A stretch of 64,000 bases of DNA from Spirochaetaceae bacterium (GCA_002729885.1 PBUB01000002.1:673745-737744), one strand, 5' to 3'; shown: positions 15,921 to 26,369, numbered from the stretch's first letter. Notes: generated by a model from the letters alone, not told the origin. Numbers and translations: made by a program.

Positions 15921-18377
15921 ATGAAAAACCGTCTTCTTTACCTGGTAATGGCCACGCTCTTTCTATGTGGTTGCCAGCCCTCTGTTGGTGGCGATTCCAT
16001 GGCTTTTCTAGCGCTTCTCTCTTCCGGTGGTGAAGCGAATGTAAACAGTCAACCTTTTCGCTCCGGGCAACCTATTGATTTGGACAACAATGGCATCGAC
16101 GACGGCGGCAACCTGGATCTGGACGGCGATGGCCAATCGGACGGAATCGATACTTCCGGCAACGGTGCCCCCAATGTGAATTACGTAGACGGCAATAGCG
16201 ACGGAATCCCGGAAGGTATCGACACGGACGGGGATGGAACCATCGATTACAATGTGTCTGTTGGGGTTGATGGCACAGTTACGATTACCGATCCCATTAC
16301 AGATGCTGTGGTTACTGTGATCGATGTTGATGCTGATGGTACTCCGGATGGCTTTGATCTGGACGGGGACGGAAACATAGATGACAACATTTTGCAGAAT
16401 CAATCCAGCGATTCCACCAGTCCGGTTACCACATCGGACAAGCCTGCGGGTACCTATGCCACCGAACAAAGCGTCACGCTAACCTGTAGCGACAACCTGG
16501 CCCCCGGGGCCATCGCCTATTCTACATCTGGCGTAGATCCCGATTTTTCGGGTACCGGCTCTGTGAGCCTGGCTCCCTCGGTCACCACTACGGTTGGAGC
16601 GGGCGGAGATGGCGTATATCAGCTGAAGTTTCGTTGCCGGGATATGGCCGGTAATCTGGAGTCGGTGAAGACTGTAAGCTATACCATCGACTCGACGGTG
16701 CCCGATGTTTCGGTAACTTCCATTGACTCAGAATATATCAGTGCCTCGGGTGGCACCTCCAGCACATCATTTGACTGGACTGCAAATCGAAATGGGACCT
16801 ATACCGTTCGATTGGGCGGAAGCGATTGCTCGTCTGGGTCAGTTCTATCTGGACCTGCTCCGGTTTCGGCAAGCGCCAACAATACCGGTTCAACCATAAC
16901 AGCATCCAGCCTGAGTTCCGGAGCAAACACTATACGGGTGTGCGTCATGGATGGTGCGAACGGATTAACGGGTTTTACGACTTTCACTTTGTATCGCGAC
17001 GACGGGGCACCTGCGCTGGTTTCTACTTCACCAACAGACAATGCAACGGAGGTGGATCCTCGGGCCGGAGCAATTACACTGGTATTTTCCGAGCCTATGG
17101 ATACTTCGCTCGGTCAGAGCCTGATCACCGAGGCGAACTACAGCTCGCCTTCGTGGCAGACAGTGCCAAACACTGGAACTACCTACGAATGGATCAACAG
17201 CACGACTCTGAGAATTAATCTGAGCTGGATCTATTTCCCGGAGAACTCCTATATTCGCTGGACTCTGAATTCTACCGGCCTGAAAGATCTGGCCGGAAAT
17301 TCTCTGTCGAGTAGTATTCAGAGGAGCTTCCTTACCACCACGAGTAAGCTCAAATATCCTGTATTCAAGACCGGCCAAACCCAATGCTGGGATCAGGACG
17401 GAGATTCTGTAAGTTGCTCCGGCACCGGTCAGGACGGCGATTACCAGAAAGGTGTGGATCAAGACTATACCGGACCGGAAGCGCATGCGACCTACTCCAG
17501 TGACTATACAACGTCAGATAATGTTACCGGGCTCACATGGACGAGCTGTCCTCTTGGAAAATCCGGGGCAACCTGTGGTTCAGGCTCGGCTACAACCTAC
17601 AACTATTTCGCAGCACTCAATGCATGCGCTTCGCTGAATACTGAAAATTCTGGGGCCGGTTATGCCAGCCGTACAAACTGGCGATTGCCAACCTACGCCG
17701 AAATTGGCACACTTGTGCAGTGGAGCCTCAGAGACCCATCGGTAGATTCCTCCGCCTTCCCCGGCATTCCTTATAGTCCAGGCGAGTATCAGATGCACAG
17801 TACAGCGATCAATCCCGCGGGTAGCCAGAGTTCTATGTTTAGCGCAAACCTCGGCTACGGGTACAATAATAACTGGGGGCAGGGCAAACTCGAAACAGGC
17901 ATCGTTCACTGCGTATCTGGCATTGCCGGGCAGGCAGAAAGCTATACCGATCATGGTGACGGCACAGTTACGGACAATGTTACACAGCTGATGTGGCAAA
18001 AATGTCCCAGGGGCTATTCTGGATCGGACTGCGATACGGGTGACGAAGATCTAATGGATTGGCAGGGAGATCTGGATTACTGTAATTCTCTCAGTCTGAA
18101 ATCCAGGACATGGCGATTACCCAATGCCAGCGAATTGGCCAGTCTTGGAGATATGTCTTCGTATAGTCCGGCGATAAACCAGACATACTTTCCTCATCCT
18201 GTAACCAACCCACTTACCTGGCGAGCATTCAATAGTTCCACTACTGTGACGGACGCCACGAATACCGCTTACAACGTGGAGTCTCCTACCTGGTCCAATC
18301 AGTTTGCCAATATTGCCACTCTTTATGGGAAGGATGCGGCCTTTAGCGAAGTTCGATGCGTCACGGATGCGCCCTGA
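15921..18377 (+). CDS. large lipoprotein with Asp-rich repeats, Ig-like domains and two Lcl (DUF1566) domains
   Basis: An 818-residue lipoprotein with lipobox FLCGC (Cys18). Residues 50-155 are Asp/Gly-rich calcium-binding-like repeats (DLDGDGQSDGIDT, DTDGDGTIDY), similar to thrombospondin type 3 repeats. Residues 165-260 look like a chitobiase-type Ig-like domain, and 365-475 like a Big_5 domain (STSPTDNATEVDP, FSEPMD). Two Lcl C-terminal domains follow at about 515-670 and 680-815, each with the NWRLPT or TWRLPN motif, paired Cys and a C-terminal VRCV or IVHCV strand. It is likely surface-exposed; a binding role is plausible but unproven. It is monocistronic and divergent from the FIST cyclase. 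Confidence 0.88.
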   Translation: MKNRLLYLVMATLFLCGCQPSVGGDSMAFLALLSSGGEANVNSQPFRSGQPIDLDNNGIDDGGNLDLDGDGQSDGIDTSGNGAPNVNYVDGNSDGIPEGIDTDGDGTIDYNVSVGVDGTVTITDPITDAVVTVIDVDADGTPDGFDLDGDGNIDDNILQNQSSDSTSPVTTSDKPAGTYATEQSVTLTCSDNLAPGAIAYSTSGVDPDFSGTGSVSLAPSVTTTVGAGGDGVYQLKFRCRDMAGNLESVKTVSYTIDSTVPDVSVTSIDSEYISASGGTSSTSFDWTANRNGTYTVRLGGSDCSSGSVLSGPAPVSASANNTGSTITASSLSSGANTIRVCVMDGANGLTGFTTFTLYRDDGAPALVSTSPTDNATEVDPRAGAITLVFSEPMDTSLGQSLITEANYSSPSWQTVPNTGTTYEWINSTTLRINLSWIYFPENSYIRWTLNSTGLKDLAGNSLSSSIQRSFLTTTSKLKYPVFKTGQTQCWDQDGDSVSCSGTGQDGDYQKGVDQDYTGPEAHATYSSDYTTSDNVTGLTWTSCPLGKSGATCGSGSATTYNYFAALNACASLNTENSGAGYASRTNWRLPTYAEIGTLVQWSLRDPSVDSSAFPGIPYSPGEYQMHSTAINPAGSQSSMFSANLGYGYNNNWGQGKLETGIVHCVSGIAGQAESYTDHGDGTVTDNVTQLMWQKCPRGYSGSDCDTGDEDLMDWQGDLDYCNSLSLKSRTWRLPNASELASLGDMSSYSPAINQTYFPHPVTNPLTWRAFNSSTTVTDATNTAYNVESPTWSNQFANIATLYGKDAAFSEVRCVTDAP

Positions 18378-18543
18378 TCCAGCCGGGAATCCTCATCGAT
18401 AGCGACGCTGTGGAATAAGCGTTGTGACCTTTTGCGATGAATTGTGGACGCCGATGGTCCCGCTCCTCCCTGTAACGGTTGAAACTACTTGAACCGGAGC
18501 GCAGCCATCACAAGCTTGCCGCGTTTTGTCTGGATTCAGTAAA

Positions 18544-20205
18544 ATGGGTGGTCCACTCATATGCCGATTCCCGTGGGGGAGACCCATTTTTCTGCTGGCT
18601 ACCCTTGTCGCTATTTCATGTTCGTCAGGCTCCATCGGAACATCCAATTCCGAAAGCTTCGAATTTTTGATAGATGAGTCCTCGGCAGAGACCTGTGATA
18701 CTATACAGATGCGCAAAGATTGGACGTCGTCCGGTAATCTTCTAAATCTGGGGTTTACGAATTCTGCTATCTGGATTCGTCTGAAGGATATAGAGCCTGG
18801 CGCGAGATTTTTGATGCTTCAACAGCCCATGATTGGCGAAGTCCTCCAATGTGACCCCGCCCGGAGCAGGGCAGGAGTGGAAGTGCCGGTGTACCTGTGG
18901 CCTTACAAGGTTCGCTATCCTACGTTTCGTTTGAGTGAGGGGGCAGGCGCTCAGTATTTTCGTATTCGCTCTCGCAAGGTGATCAATTTCCCTGTGAAGC
19001 TTCTGGGGCTTTCGGATTTACTCCGCCATATCCAGATTCGGCAATTCATTCAGTTCAGTCTATTCGCCGGTGCTATCATTGCGGCACTTTTCTTCTTCGC
19101 CGTGTATCTATATTCCCATCGCAGACTCTATCTTCTCTTTTCGCTCGCGCTGATATCTACCTGTTTCAGTCTGTTCGTGGTCTATGGAGACGGATATCTC
19201 TATTTCTGGCCAGATTTTCCCGCTGTTCAAAGTGCTATGTTCAAAAGCACCTCCATGCTGGCCGCTTTGTTTGCCAGTCTATTTGTGCGATCGCTTCTGC
19301 AAACCTGGCAATGGCTCTGGCTGGATCGGATAATCCTGGTGGTCATCGGGTTTCAAGGAGTGGCCGCCATGAGCTCTCTGTGGCCCCGTCTGGATCCCTT
19401 TTTCTTTGTGGTTCTTGTATCCGGGCCATTCGTAGGTGTACTGATTACTGTACCGGTGGCCTTCATTCGCCTCAGGGAAGGGGACTTGCCGGCCAGGTTC
19501 TACTTCCTGGGGTGGGTGGTTCTTCTGGTTGCATTCTTTTTTAACATATTGGTATTTCGCGGCGCTCTGGACTACCAATCCTGGATGGCTCATGCGCCGA
19601 TCTTTGCCGCACCCATCACTTTCTTTTTACTCGCCCTGGGAAGCTACAGTCGATTGCAGGTTGAAAAAAGACAGCGTCTGTTGATGCAGGAAAAAAATCG
19701 CAGACTGCTCGAAGAACTGGAAGAAGCGCAAAGAAGCATGCTGAATCGCAAGGATTCCGGTACCAAAGAATCCCTGAACCAGGATTCAGGGTCTCCAGCG
19801 ATCGACTCGCCGGTGCGCTCGCAACTGGTGGGTGTGGATGTGGAGGCCCGGAAGGCCATGCTCTTACAGGCCATGAAAGAGGACAGACTCTATGAAGTAG
19901 AAGATCTAAGGCTGGAAGCTCTTGCCAGGCACGTGGATCTTCGTCCGCATCAGCTTTCTGAACTGTTGAACCAGGTACTGAATACATCATTCGCCGACTT
20001 TTTGCGAAAGTTTCGCATTGATGCGGCCATGCGAAAACTATCCGATCCACAAAACCAGGACTCGATTCTGGACATTGGGCTTGCTGTAGGATTTGGCTCC
20101 AAGACAGCCTTCAATCGAAGCTTTATGGCCATTACTGGAATGACACCCGGGCAGTTTCGCAGCCAGGCCAGAAAAGATAGGCTCATGGAAAAGGCCAGGG
20201 CTTGA
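18544..20205 (+). CDS. membrane-bound AraC-type regulator with 7TM sensor module
   Basis: A 553-residue protein from the chosen ATG; a TTG six codons earlier is also possible. The order is: hydrophobic signal or lipobox-like segment ending AISC (about 28-31), an extracytoplasmic beta-rich domain (40-165, like 7TMR-DISM extracellular domain 2), seven predicted membrane helices (about 175-375), a short coiled coil (380-410) and an AraC HTH at about 455-545. The HTH carries LEALARHVDLRPHQLSELLNQ and the second-helix signature DIGLAVGFGSKTAFNRSF. It would sense an outside ligand and bind DNA from the membrane without a kinase step. Domain calls are by pattern; the ligand and target are unknown. 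Confidence 0.82.
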   Translation: MGGPLICRFPWGRPIFLLATLVAISCSSGSIGTSNSESFEFLIDESSAETCDTIQMRKDWTSSGNLLNLGFTNSAIWIRLKDIEPGARFLMLQQPMIGEVLQCDPARSRAGVEVPVYLWPYKVRYPTFRLSEGAGAQYFRIRSRKVINFPVKLLGLSDLLRHIQIRQFIQFSLFAGAIIAALFFFAVYLYSHRRLYLLFSLALISTCFSLFVVYGDGYLYFWPDFPAVQSAMFKSTSMLAALFASLFVRSLLQTWQWLWLDRIILVVIGFQGVAAMSSLWPRLDPFFFVVLVSGPFVGVLITVPVAFIRLREGDLPARFYFLGWVVLLVAFFFNILVFRGALDYQSWMAHAPIFAAPITFFLLALGSYSRLQVEKRQRLLMQEKNRRLLEELEEAQRSMLNRKDSGTKESLNQDSGSPAIDSPVRSQLVGVDVEARKAMLLQAMKEDRLYEVEDLRLEALARHVDLRPHQLSELLNQVLNTSFADFLRKFRIDAAMRKLSDPQNQDSILDIGLAVGFGSKTAFNRSFMAITGMTPGQFRSQARKDRLMEKARA

Positions 20206-20379
20206 ATTCATTTTCAAAGGCTACTTTCCCGGAGGAATCTGGCACAATAATGAGTTTATGATGCAAACTGACTCAGGTCCCGAGAACGGGCTGAAAGAGC
20301 CCGGATCCATATGTAGATTGAATCCAGGCCCTTCCTTTTTGAGGCGATCAATAAGTCTCAGAGTGTAATAGAGCCCTGG

Positions 20380-21525
20380 TTACTGGACTACATCTACATC
20401 TCGAATATGTCCGTCCCCCGTAGAGTTTTTTATCAGAGATGTTCCGGTATTACTCTCCCAGATGGTCGGATCTGAAGATCCTCCTGCATTGTCTGAATAA
20501 CCGCCCACCAGAACGCTGGTTCCGGAAAGTGCGATGTCAAAGCTCTTGGAATGTTCCCCTGCATCCACCGGACTCAGATCTACCCGGTTGCCATCCACCC
20601 AGTACACTGCCTGGTCAATGCCGGCGCCGGTTTGACTGAATCCGCTAATATACAGAGTAGTTCCAACGATATCGATGGCATTTGCCTGGGACGATCTGGA
20701 TGGATCTATGACGGATAGGGAAGTGCGAATTCCATCCCTCCAGAAAACGGGTACCGGAATGCTGGATGAGTTATAGCTATTTCCTACGGCATACACAACA
20801 CCATTCAATACTTCCAGATCGGCAACGAAACCATTCTTGCTGTTGTCGATGCGCGAAAGCGTCTCTCTGGTTCCATTGGTCCAGATGCATGGCAATATGA
20901 TAGATCCATCTCCGCAGGAGCCACCTATGTAGATGTTTCCTCCATCTAAGGCAATGGAGGCTGCCTGGGATGATCGGCCGGCATCCGGAACGCTGAGAGC
21001 GTTCCACTGGTTGTTTTTCCAGTAGCCCGGAACACTGGTACCTGTGCCATCCGCGCTGAAGCCGACTATATAAAGATCCGCTCCAACAAAAATCGCATCG
21101 TTGGCTATTCCGTCTTCGGTATTGTCCAGGCGCGGTAGCGAATTCCAGGATCCATTTCTCCAGTAACCTGGAACATGATATCCGGAAGCATCCGAGGAGT
21201 ATCCCGTAACAATGATATCAGATGCAGTCACCAGAATTGATGTGGCTTCTGATTCACCGTTTGCTTCCAGATCCGGCAGGGTGGTCTTTACACCATCCTT
21301 AAAATACAGAGCACGTCGACCGCTGCCGTCGAACTCCCAGCCAGCATAATAGGTGCCGCTGTTTGGATTAATGGCCAGGGCAGCCAGTAAAAGCATATCG
21401 TTGTTATCTTCCTCATTCTGTCCTGGTAACAGAAAGCACTGAGTTGTTAATGCCAGGGTTGCACCCAGCGCAAAAAGCATGGCCGTATTTGCCATGCAGC
21501 GTTTCCATTTTTCCAATCTTTGCAT
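20380..21525 (-). CDS. lipoprotein with about seven WxxG-type repeats, beta-propeller-like
   Basis: The preferred start gives 381 residues: an AGGAG precedes this ATG, and it places the signal peptide correctly. The frame is open 38 codons further upstream. The lipobox is LTTQC (about Cys30). From residue 60 on, a unit of about 47 residues recurs, with the pattern G-Y/F-W-x-N/D-G-x-x-x-x-L-x-x-x-D, then an Ala/Asp-rich strand and IYVGG or IVTGY. I count about seven units, consistent with a single propeller. It is likely an outer-membrane or periplasmic lipoprotein. It is divergent from lhr and convergent with the AraC-type gene. Confidence 0.78.
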   Translation of the reverse strand: MQRLEKWKRCMANTAMLFALGATLALTTQCFLLPGQNEEDNNDMLLLAALAINPNSGTYYAGWEFDGSGRRALYFKDGVKTTLPDLEANGESEATSILVTASDIIVTGYSSDASGYHVPGYWRNGSWNSLPRLDNTEDGIANDAIFVGADLYIVGFSADGTGTSVPGYWKNNQWNALSVPDAGRSSQAASIALDGGNIYIGGSCGDGSIILPCIWTNGTRETLSRIDNSKNGFVADLEVLNGVVYAVGNSYNSSSIPVPVFWRDGIRTSLSVIDPSRSSQANAIDIVGTTLYISGFSQTGAGIDQAVYWVDGNRVDLSPVDAGEHSKSFDIALSGTSVLVGGYSDNAGGSSDPTIWESNTGTSLIKNSTGDGHIRDVDVVQ

Positions 21526-21663
21526 AATCTGCTCCTGCACTCCAATGGAGTGGTTAATATGGGCAGACCATACCACGGTATTCTGTGACTGTCGGTGCAG
21601 CTTATAAGCTGCACCTGCCAAAAATGATTGGACAGGCAAACAGGGGAAACATTTGTTTAGGTT

Positions 21664-24600
21664 GTGGCAAATCCGGTTAAAACCGAACCAGCGCTACCAT
21701 TCCATCCGCTGATCGCAAAATGGTTCCAGCAGCGCTACGGATCGCCCACTGAGATTCAGTCACTGAGCTGGCCTCAAATCATGGCCGGCAGTCATGTTCT
21801 TATTTCTGCACCCACGGGCAGTGGAAAGACCCTTACAGCATTTCTATCTGCACTCAATGCACTGGCTTCTGGCGAAGTCAGTACAGGGGGCCTGAGGATT
21901 CTTTACATTTCTCCTCTCAAGGCTCTTAACAATGACATTCGAAGAAATCTAATAACTCCGCTGGAGGAATTGAAAAGCCATTTTGAAAGCGCAGGAGAAA
22001 CATTTCCGGATGTCAGAGTGAGCGTCCGCAGCGGAGATACACCGGACGATGAAAGACGTTCCATGATGCGTCATCCGCCGGAGATTCTGATTACCACTCC
22101 TGAAAGCCTTAACATTCTCCTGACCTCCAGCAATGGCAGGCGAATCTTTGAAGGACTGAACACAGTGATACTCGATGAGATTCATTCCGTGGCGCCTACG
22201 AAACGGGGAGTGCATCTCATGACTGCCGTAGAACGACTGGAACTTTTATGCCCTGGTTTCCAGAGAATCGCACTTTCTGCTACAGTGCGTCCCATGGAAC
22301 GAGTGGCCCGGTTTGTGGGCGGCTACGAGAGACTGGTTTCCGGATCGGAAGTAATCTACAGGCCCAGACCGGTGGAGGTTCTGGAAACATCTGTGCGAAA
22401 GGAATATGCTCTGGAAGTTGATTTTCCGGTGGTGGAGCATGGATCCCGGGAACTGGAAACAGCATCTAAAAGCGAATGGCCGGAAGATGTATTGTTTGGA
22501 TCCATCGTCCAGCGATTGAAGGAAATCATTAAATCCAATCGCAGTACTCTTATTTTTACAAACAGCCGACGTATGGCTGAAAAGATCAGCATGCTCATCA
22601 ATGAAGGAGAGGATCAGATTCTTTCCTACTGTCATCATGGGGCCCTTTCCAGAGAAATTCGCTCCGTAGTAGAACAGGATCTGAAAGAGGGCCGATTGCC
22701 TGCCGTTGTAGCCACTGCCTCTCTGGAACTGGGAATCGACATCGGGGATCTGGATCAGGTTGTTTTGATTCAAAGTCCAGGATTTCTTTCTACCACTCTG
22801 CAAAGGCTGGGAAGAGCCGGGCATTCCGTAGGTGCCATTAGCCGTGGTTTATTCTTACCACTGCATGGAAGGGATTTGCTCCAGTCTGCCATACTTGCCG
22901 GCTCCGTAGAAGCACGAGAAATCGAAGAAGTGCAGCCCATTCGAGGAGCTCTGGATATTCTTTCGCAGATCATACTTTCCATGCTCTGCAGCGAAGAATG
23001 GAATCCGGATGAATTGCTTTCTTTTCTTCGCAGCAGCTACAGTTACCACGAGCTTCCGGAAAATCAATTTCGCACGGTTCTGGAAATGCTCAGCGGTCGA
23101 TTTGCCACTTCCCGCATTCGAGAGCTGCGACCCCGGATTCATCGGGATCCCATCAAGAACACTCTCAAGGCTGCAAAAGGGGCTCCCTTTCTACTCTACA
23201 TGAACGGCGGAACAATACCGGATCGTGGCTACTATGGACTCAGACATCTGGATACTAAATCTCGCATTGGCGAACTGGATGAAGAGTTTGTATGGGAAAG
23301 ATCCATAGGAGATACATTTACTCTGGGAAATCAATCCTGGCGCATCATGGAGATTAACCATAACGATGTCCTGGTGCGACCGGCCCCGGCGGATGCAGCC
23401 TCCATGGCCCCTTTCTGGAGGGCCGATGCCCAGGATCGGGATGCCTTTGTTTCTGAGAAGCTGGCCCTGTTCCTGGAAGAGAAATCCCGGGAGCTGGAAT
23501 CCGATTTTAGTGAAGAGCTGGTAAACAAGTATCACCTGAGCCCGGGTGCGGCTGGCTATCTTCAGGAATTCCTGAGGCTTCAAAAGGAACGCACGGGACA
23601 GCTTCCTCACAGACATCATCTATTGATTGAGCACTATGAAGATCCCATGAATCGTTCGGATCGAAAGATGGTGATTTTGCATACATTATGGGGTGGTCAG
23701 GTGAATCGTCCATTTGCTCTGGCCATTCGCGGTGCTTTCCTCAAGGAATCCGGCCTCAAGATTCAAACCATGAGCGATGATGATTGCGTAATGGTCATGT
23801 TGCCCACAGAGTTCGATCAGGCTCAGCTACTGGATATAGTCCGGGCCGATAACCTGGAGTCCCTACTCAAAGAGGTGCTTTCTTCCACTGGATTCTTTGG
23901 GGCTCTTTTTCGCCAGAGTGCCGGTATTGCGATGCTTCTGCCCGGAAAGATACGGAATCGCACTCCACTGTGGCTCAATCGATTGAGATCTAAAAAGCTT
24001 CTGGAAGCCACATCCTCCTTTCAAGATTTTCCGGTAACTCTGGAAACCTGGAGAGCTTCGCTAACCGATACCTTCGATCTAAAGACATTGCATCAACGCT
24101 TGAGCGAAATCCACCAGGGCCAGATTCGTATTTCAGAAGCCTTCACTCGCAGTCCATCCCCCTTTGCCAGAAATCTGATCTGGCAGCAAACCAATACATT
24201 TATGTATCAGGATGATCGATCTGATGCATCTGGTAGGCGGCCGGCCGAAGATTTTTTCAAGGAGCTGGCGCGAACATCCGGCCTCCGCCCGTCTATACCG
24301 GATGCGGTGCTGGAGCTTTACCGTAGCAGAATGCAGCGAACGGCCCCTGGATATCCACCGGAAGGTGCATCGGAACTACTTGCATTGATTCGAGATCGCA
24401 TCTTAATTTCACAGGACGAATACCGATTCTATATTTCCCATCGGAGTCTCAGTCAAGGTGAGAATCCGCGGACTGATAATAATACCGGGACGAATCCGGA
24501 ACCACTGCAGGATACTGCTCTGTATCTGGTATCCGTGCTAAACGGTGAGCACTCCTGGATCTGCGCTCTAGAAAATGTTCCGCTGCTGGAATCGATTCAT

Positions 24601-26292
24601 CCTTCTGAAGAAACGGAGATTCTTTCCGTTGAAGGAGGCGCGCCTTCCCGAGCCACAGAAAGCGCACTGGAAAGAATCAGACAGGAAAATGCCAGACAGG
24701 CGGCCCGCGATGGGGCACCGGAACCGGAAGATATTCTTCAAGAGCTTATTCAAAGCTATCTTCCTTTTACTGGTCCTATTTCGCGCAGTGAATTGTATAC
24801 AGCGTTCTATGATTTTAATGCAGTGGACCGGGTTCTGGAAAGACTTCTGGAAGATGGTCGCATTGTAGAAGGCCCGTTGCTGGAATCTTCGGCTCAAAAA
24901 GGAAGTCTGGAAATTTGCGATACAGAAACCCTGGAGATCCTGCTGAGGCTTACCAGGCAGCATTTCCGGCCGGACTTTAAACCTCATACAGCTGATGAGC
25001 TACCGCTTTTTCTGGCTGAATTTCAAGGACTTGTAAGGCCGGGGTCTGATCTGGATGAACTGCAGCTTCGCATGGATCAGCTCATCGGTTATCCTCTGAA
25101 GGCAGGACTCTGGGAAACAGAGATTCTGCCTGCCAGGATGAATCCTTATTTTCCGGCATGGATGGATTCACTGTTCGAGCTAGGATTATTATGGATGGGC
25201 ACGGCAAGACAATCCATAGCCTTCCTTACAGAACGGGATCTGCCTCTATTTCTGGATTCTAGAACCATACCGGACGGTAAGATAGAAGCCGGGCTGGACT
25301 CCATTGCGAACCGGGGAGAGGCTGAAGCGTGGTTGGAATCGGATTCGCAACAAAAAGAGGCCAGTGGAACGCTGGAATCAGAATCGATGCTGGATACCCT
25401 GTTTCCTCATAGAAAGGGTAGATTCAATTTCTACGATCTTCTTTCTGAATCAGGCCAGACGGCCCAGGAACTCACTACCAACCTATGGGAACTGTCCTGG
25501 CAGGGATTTCTTACCAACGATTCCATGACCAGCCTGCGAAAAGGAATCGATAATAATTTTCAGGCTCCGGCGGCGCAGTCCAGCTCGGGAGGACGAACCG
25601 GTAGAGCTCGCTGGAGCGGAGCCCTAAGTTCTGCAGGCAACTGGAGATTGATTCCCTGGAAGGATTATCAAAATGCCGAGATCTCCATTCTGGAACAGGA
25701 AGAGATAAATCGCGAAAAGATACAGCTACTTCTGGGACGATACGGAATTCTGTTTCGGGATCTTCTGCAGCGGGAGTTTCCTGGATTTCGATGGAAGTCA
25801 CTGGTATCTACACTTCGGCGAATGGAACTTTCCGGAGAAGTGATGGGCGGCTTTTTCTTTCAGGGCATTCAGTCCCTGCAGTTCATGAGTCCGCAGGCCT
25901 TTCGCAAGTTGAGCGAAGGACTATCGGAGGATTCATTATACTGGATGAACGCTCTGGATCCGGTTTCCCTTTGCGGTGTGGATGTGGAAGGATTAAACCT
26001 GCCCAGGCGAATTGCAGGAAACCATCTGGTTTTTCATGGAAAGAAGCTGGTGCTACTCTCCCGCAGGAGAGGTAAGGATATTGATATACTTGTTCCGGCC
26101 GGTTCAGCTGACCTGAAAAGATACCTGGAATTCTTTTCTCAATGGCTGGCAAGGCCGCGAAATGCTCCTTCCAGAATCGATGTAGAAACCATCAATGGAC
26201 TTTCTGCCCTGCATTCCGAGTATCGCAAGGAACTGGAGGCATTCGGCTTTATATCCGGACATCGCACATTAACGCTGCATCGAAAATATTGA
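21664..26292 (+). CDS. lhr: Lhr-family large ATP-dependent helicase
   Basis: A 1542-residue superfamily 2 helicase, matching the roughly 1540 of E. coli Lhr. The N-terminal core has Walker A APTGSGKT (49-56), DEIH box (171-174), SAT motif (about 204-206) and the C-terminal RecA motif QRLGRAGH (about 379-386). A winged-helix and Lhr-core region follows to about 870. The long C-terminal extension (about 900-1540), often reported as AlkZ/winged-helix-like, is full length. Roles reported for Lhr are in DNA repair; uracil-DNA glycosylase activity has been reported for the E. coli C-terminal part. The start is GTG with a weak ribosome site. No nuclease partner gene is next to it. Confidence 0.92.
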   Translation: MANPVKTEPALPFHPLIAKWFQQRYGSPTEIQSLSWPQIMAGSHVLISAPTGSGKTLTAFLSALNALASGEVSTGGLRILYISPLKALNNDIRRNLITPLEELKSHFESAGETFPDVRVSVRSGDTPDDERRSMMRHPPEILITTPESLNILLTSSNGRRIFEGLNTVILDEIHSVAPTKRGVHLMTAVERLELLCPGFQRIALSATVRPMERVARFVGGYERLVSGSEVIYRPRPVEVLETSVRKEYALEVDFPVVEHGSRELETASKSEWPEDVLFGSIVQRLKEIIKSNRSTLIFTNSRRMAEKISMLINEGEDQILSYCHHGALSREIRSVVEQDLKEGRLPAVVATASLELGIDIGDLDQVVLIQSPGFLSTTLQRLGRAGHSVGAISRGLFLPLHGRDLLQSAILAGSVEAREIEEVQPIRGALDILSQIILSMLCSEEWNPDELLSFLRSSYSYHELPENQFRTVLEMLSGRFATSRIRELRPRIHRDPIKNTLKAAKGAPFLLYMNGGTIPDRGYYGLRHLDTKSRIGELDEEFVWERSIGDTFTLGNQSWRIMEINHNDVLVRPAPADAASMAPFWRADAQDRDAFVSEKLALFLEEKSRELESDFSEELVNKYHLSPGAAGYLQEFLRLQKERTGQLPHRHHLLIEHYEDPMNRSDRKMVILHTLWGGQVNRPFALAIRGAFLKESGLKIQTMSDDDCVMVMLPTEFDQAQLLDIVRADNLESLLKEVLSSTGFFGALFRQSAGIAMLLPGKIRNRTPLWLNRLRSKKLLEATSSFQDFPVTLETWRASLTDTFDLKTLHQRLSEIHQGQIRISEAFTRSPSPFARNLIWQQTNTFMYQDDRSDASGRRPAEDFFKELARTSGLRPSIPDAVLELYRSRMQRTAPGYPPEGASELLALIRDRILISQDEYRFYISHRSLSQGENPRTDNNTGTNPEPLQDTALYLVSVLNGEHSWICALENVPLLESIHPSEETEILSVEGGAPSRATESALERIRQENARQAARDGAPEPEDILQELIQSYLPFTGPISRSELYTAFYDFNAVDRVLERLLEDGRIVEGPLLESSAQKGSLEICDTETLEILLRLTRQHFRPDFKPHTADELPLFLAEFQGLVRPGSDLDELQLRMDQLIGYPLKAGLWETEILPARMNPYFPAWMDSLFELGLLWMGTARQSIAFLTERDLPLFLDSRTIPDGKIEAGLDSIANRGEAEAWLESDSQQKEASGTLESESMLDTLFPHRKGRFNFYDLLSESGQTAQELTTNLWELSWQGFLTNDSMTSLRKGIDNNFQAPAAQSSSGGRTGRARWSGALSSAGNWRLIPWKDYQNAEISILEQEEINREKIQLLLGRYGILFRDLLQREFPGFRWKSLVSTLRRMELSGEVMGGFFFQGIQSLQFMSPQAFRKLSEGLSEDSLYWMNALDPVSLCGVDVEGLNLPRRIAGNHLVFHGKKLVLLSRRRGKDIDILVPAGSADLKRYLEFFSQWLARPRNAPSRIDVETINGLSALHSEYRKELEAFGFISGHRTLTLHRKY

Positions 26293-26369
26293 AAAACCCG
26301 CCTGGCCAGGCATTGGATCCAGGGAAGGCACGAGGCCAGGAAAACTGTGGAATCCAGAAAGTAAGGAGC

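Noticed and set aside
16080..16390. Possible CRISPR or tandem DNA repeat
   Set aside because: The periodicity comes from coding Asp/Gly repeats with varied codons, not from conserved DNA repeats and spacers.
16008..16469. 153-codon minus-strand ORF inside the large lipoprotein gene
   Set aside because: It is the antisense of the Asp/Gly repeats; repeats in one strand leave open frames in the other.
20258..20368. 36-codon plus-strand ORF after the AraC-type gene, with an internal CGGGCT/AGCCCG hairpin
   Set aside because: The nearest GGAGG is over 20 nt from the ATG and the peptide has no features; the hairpin lacks a T-run.
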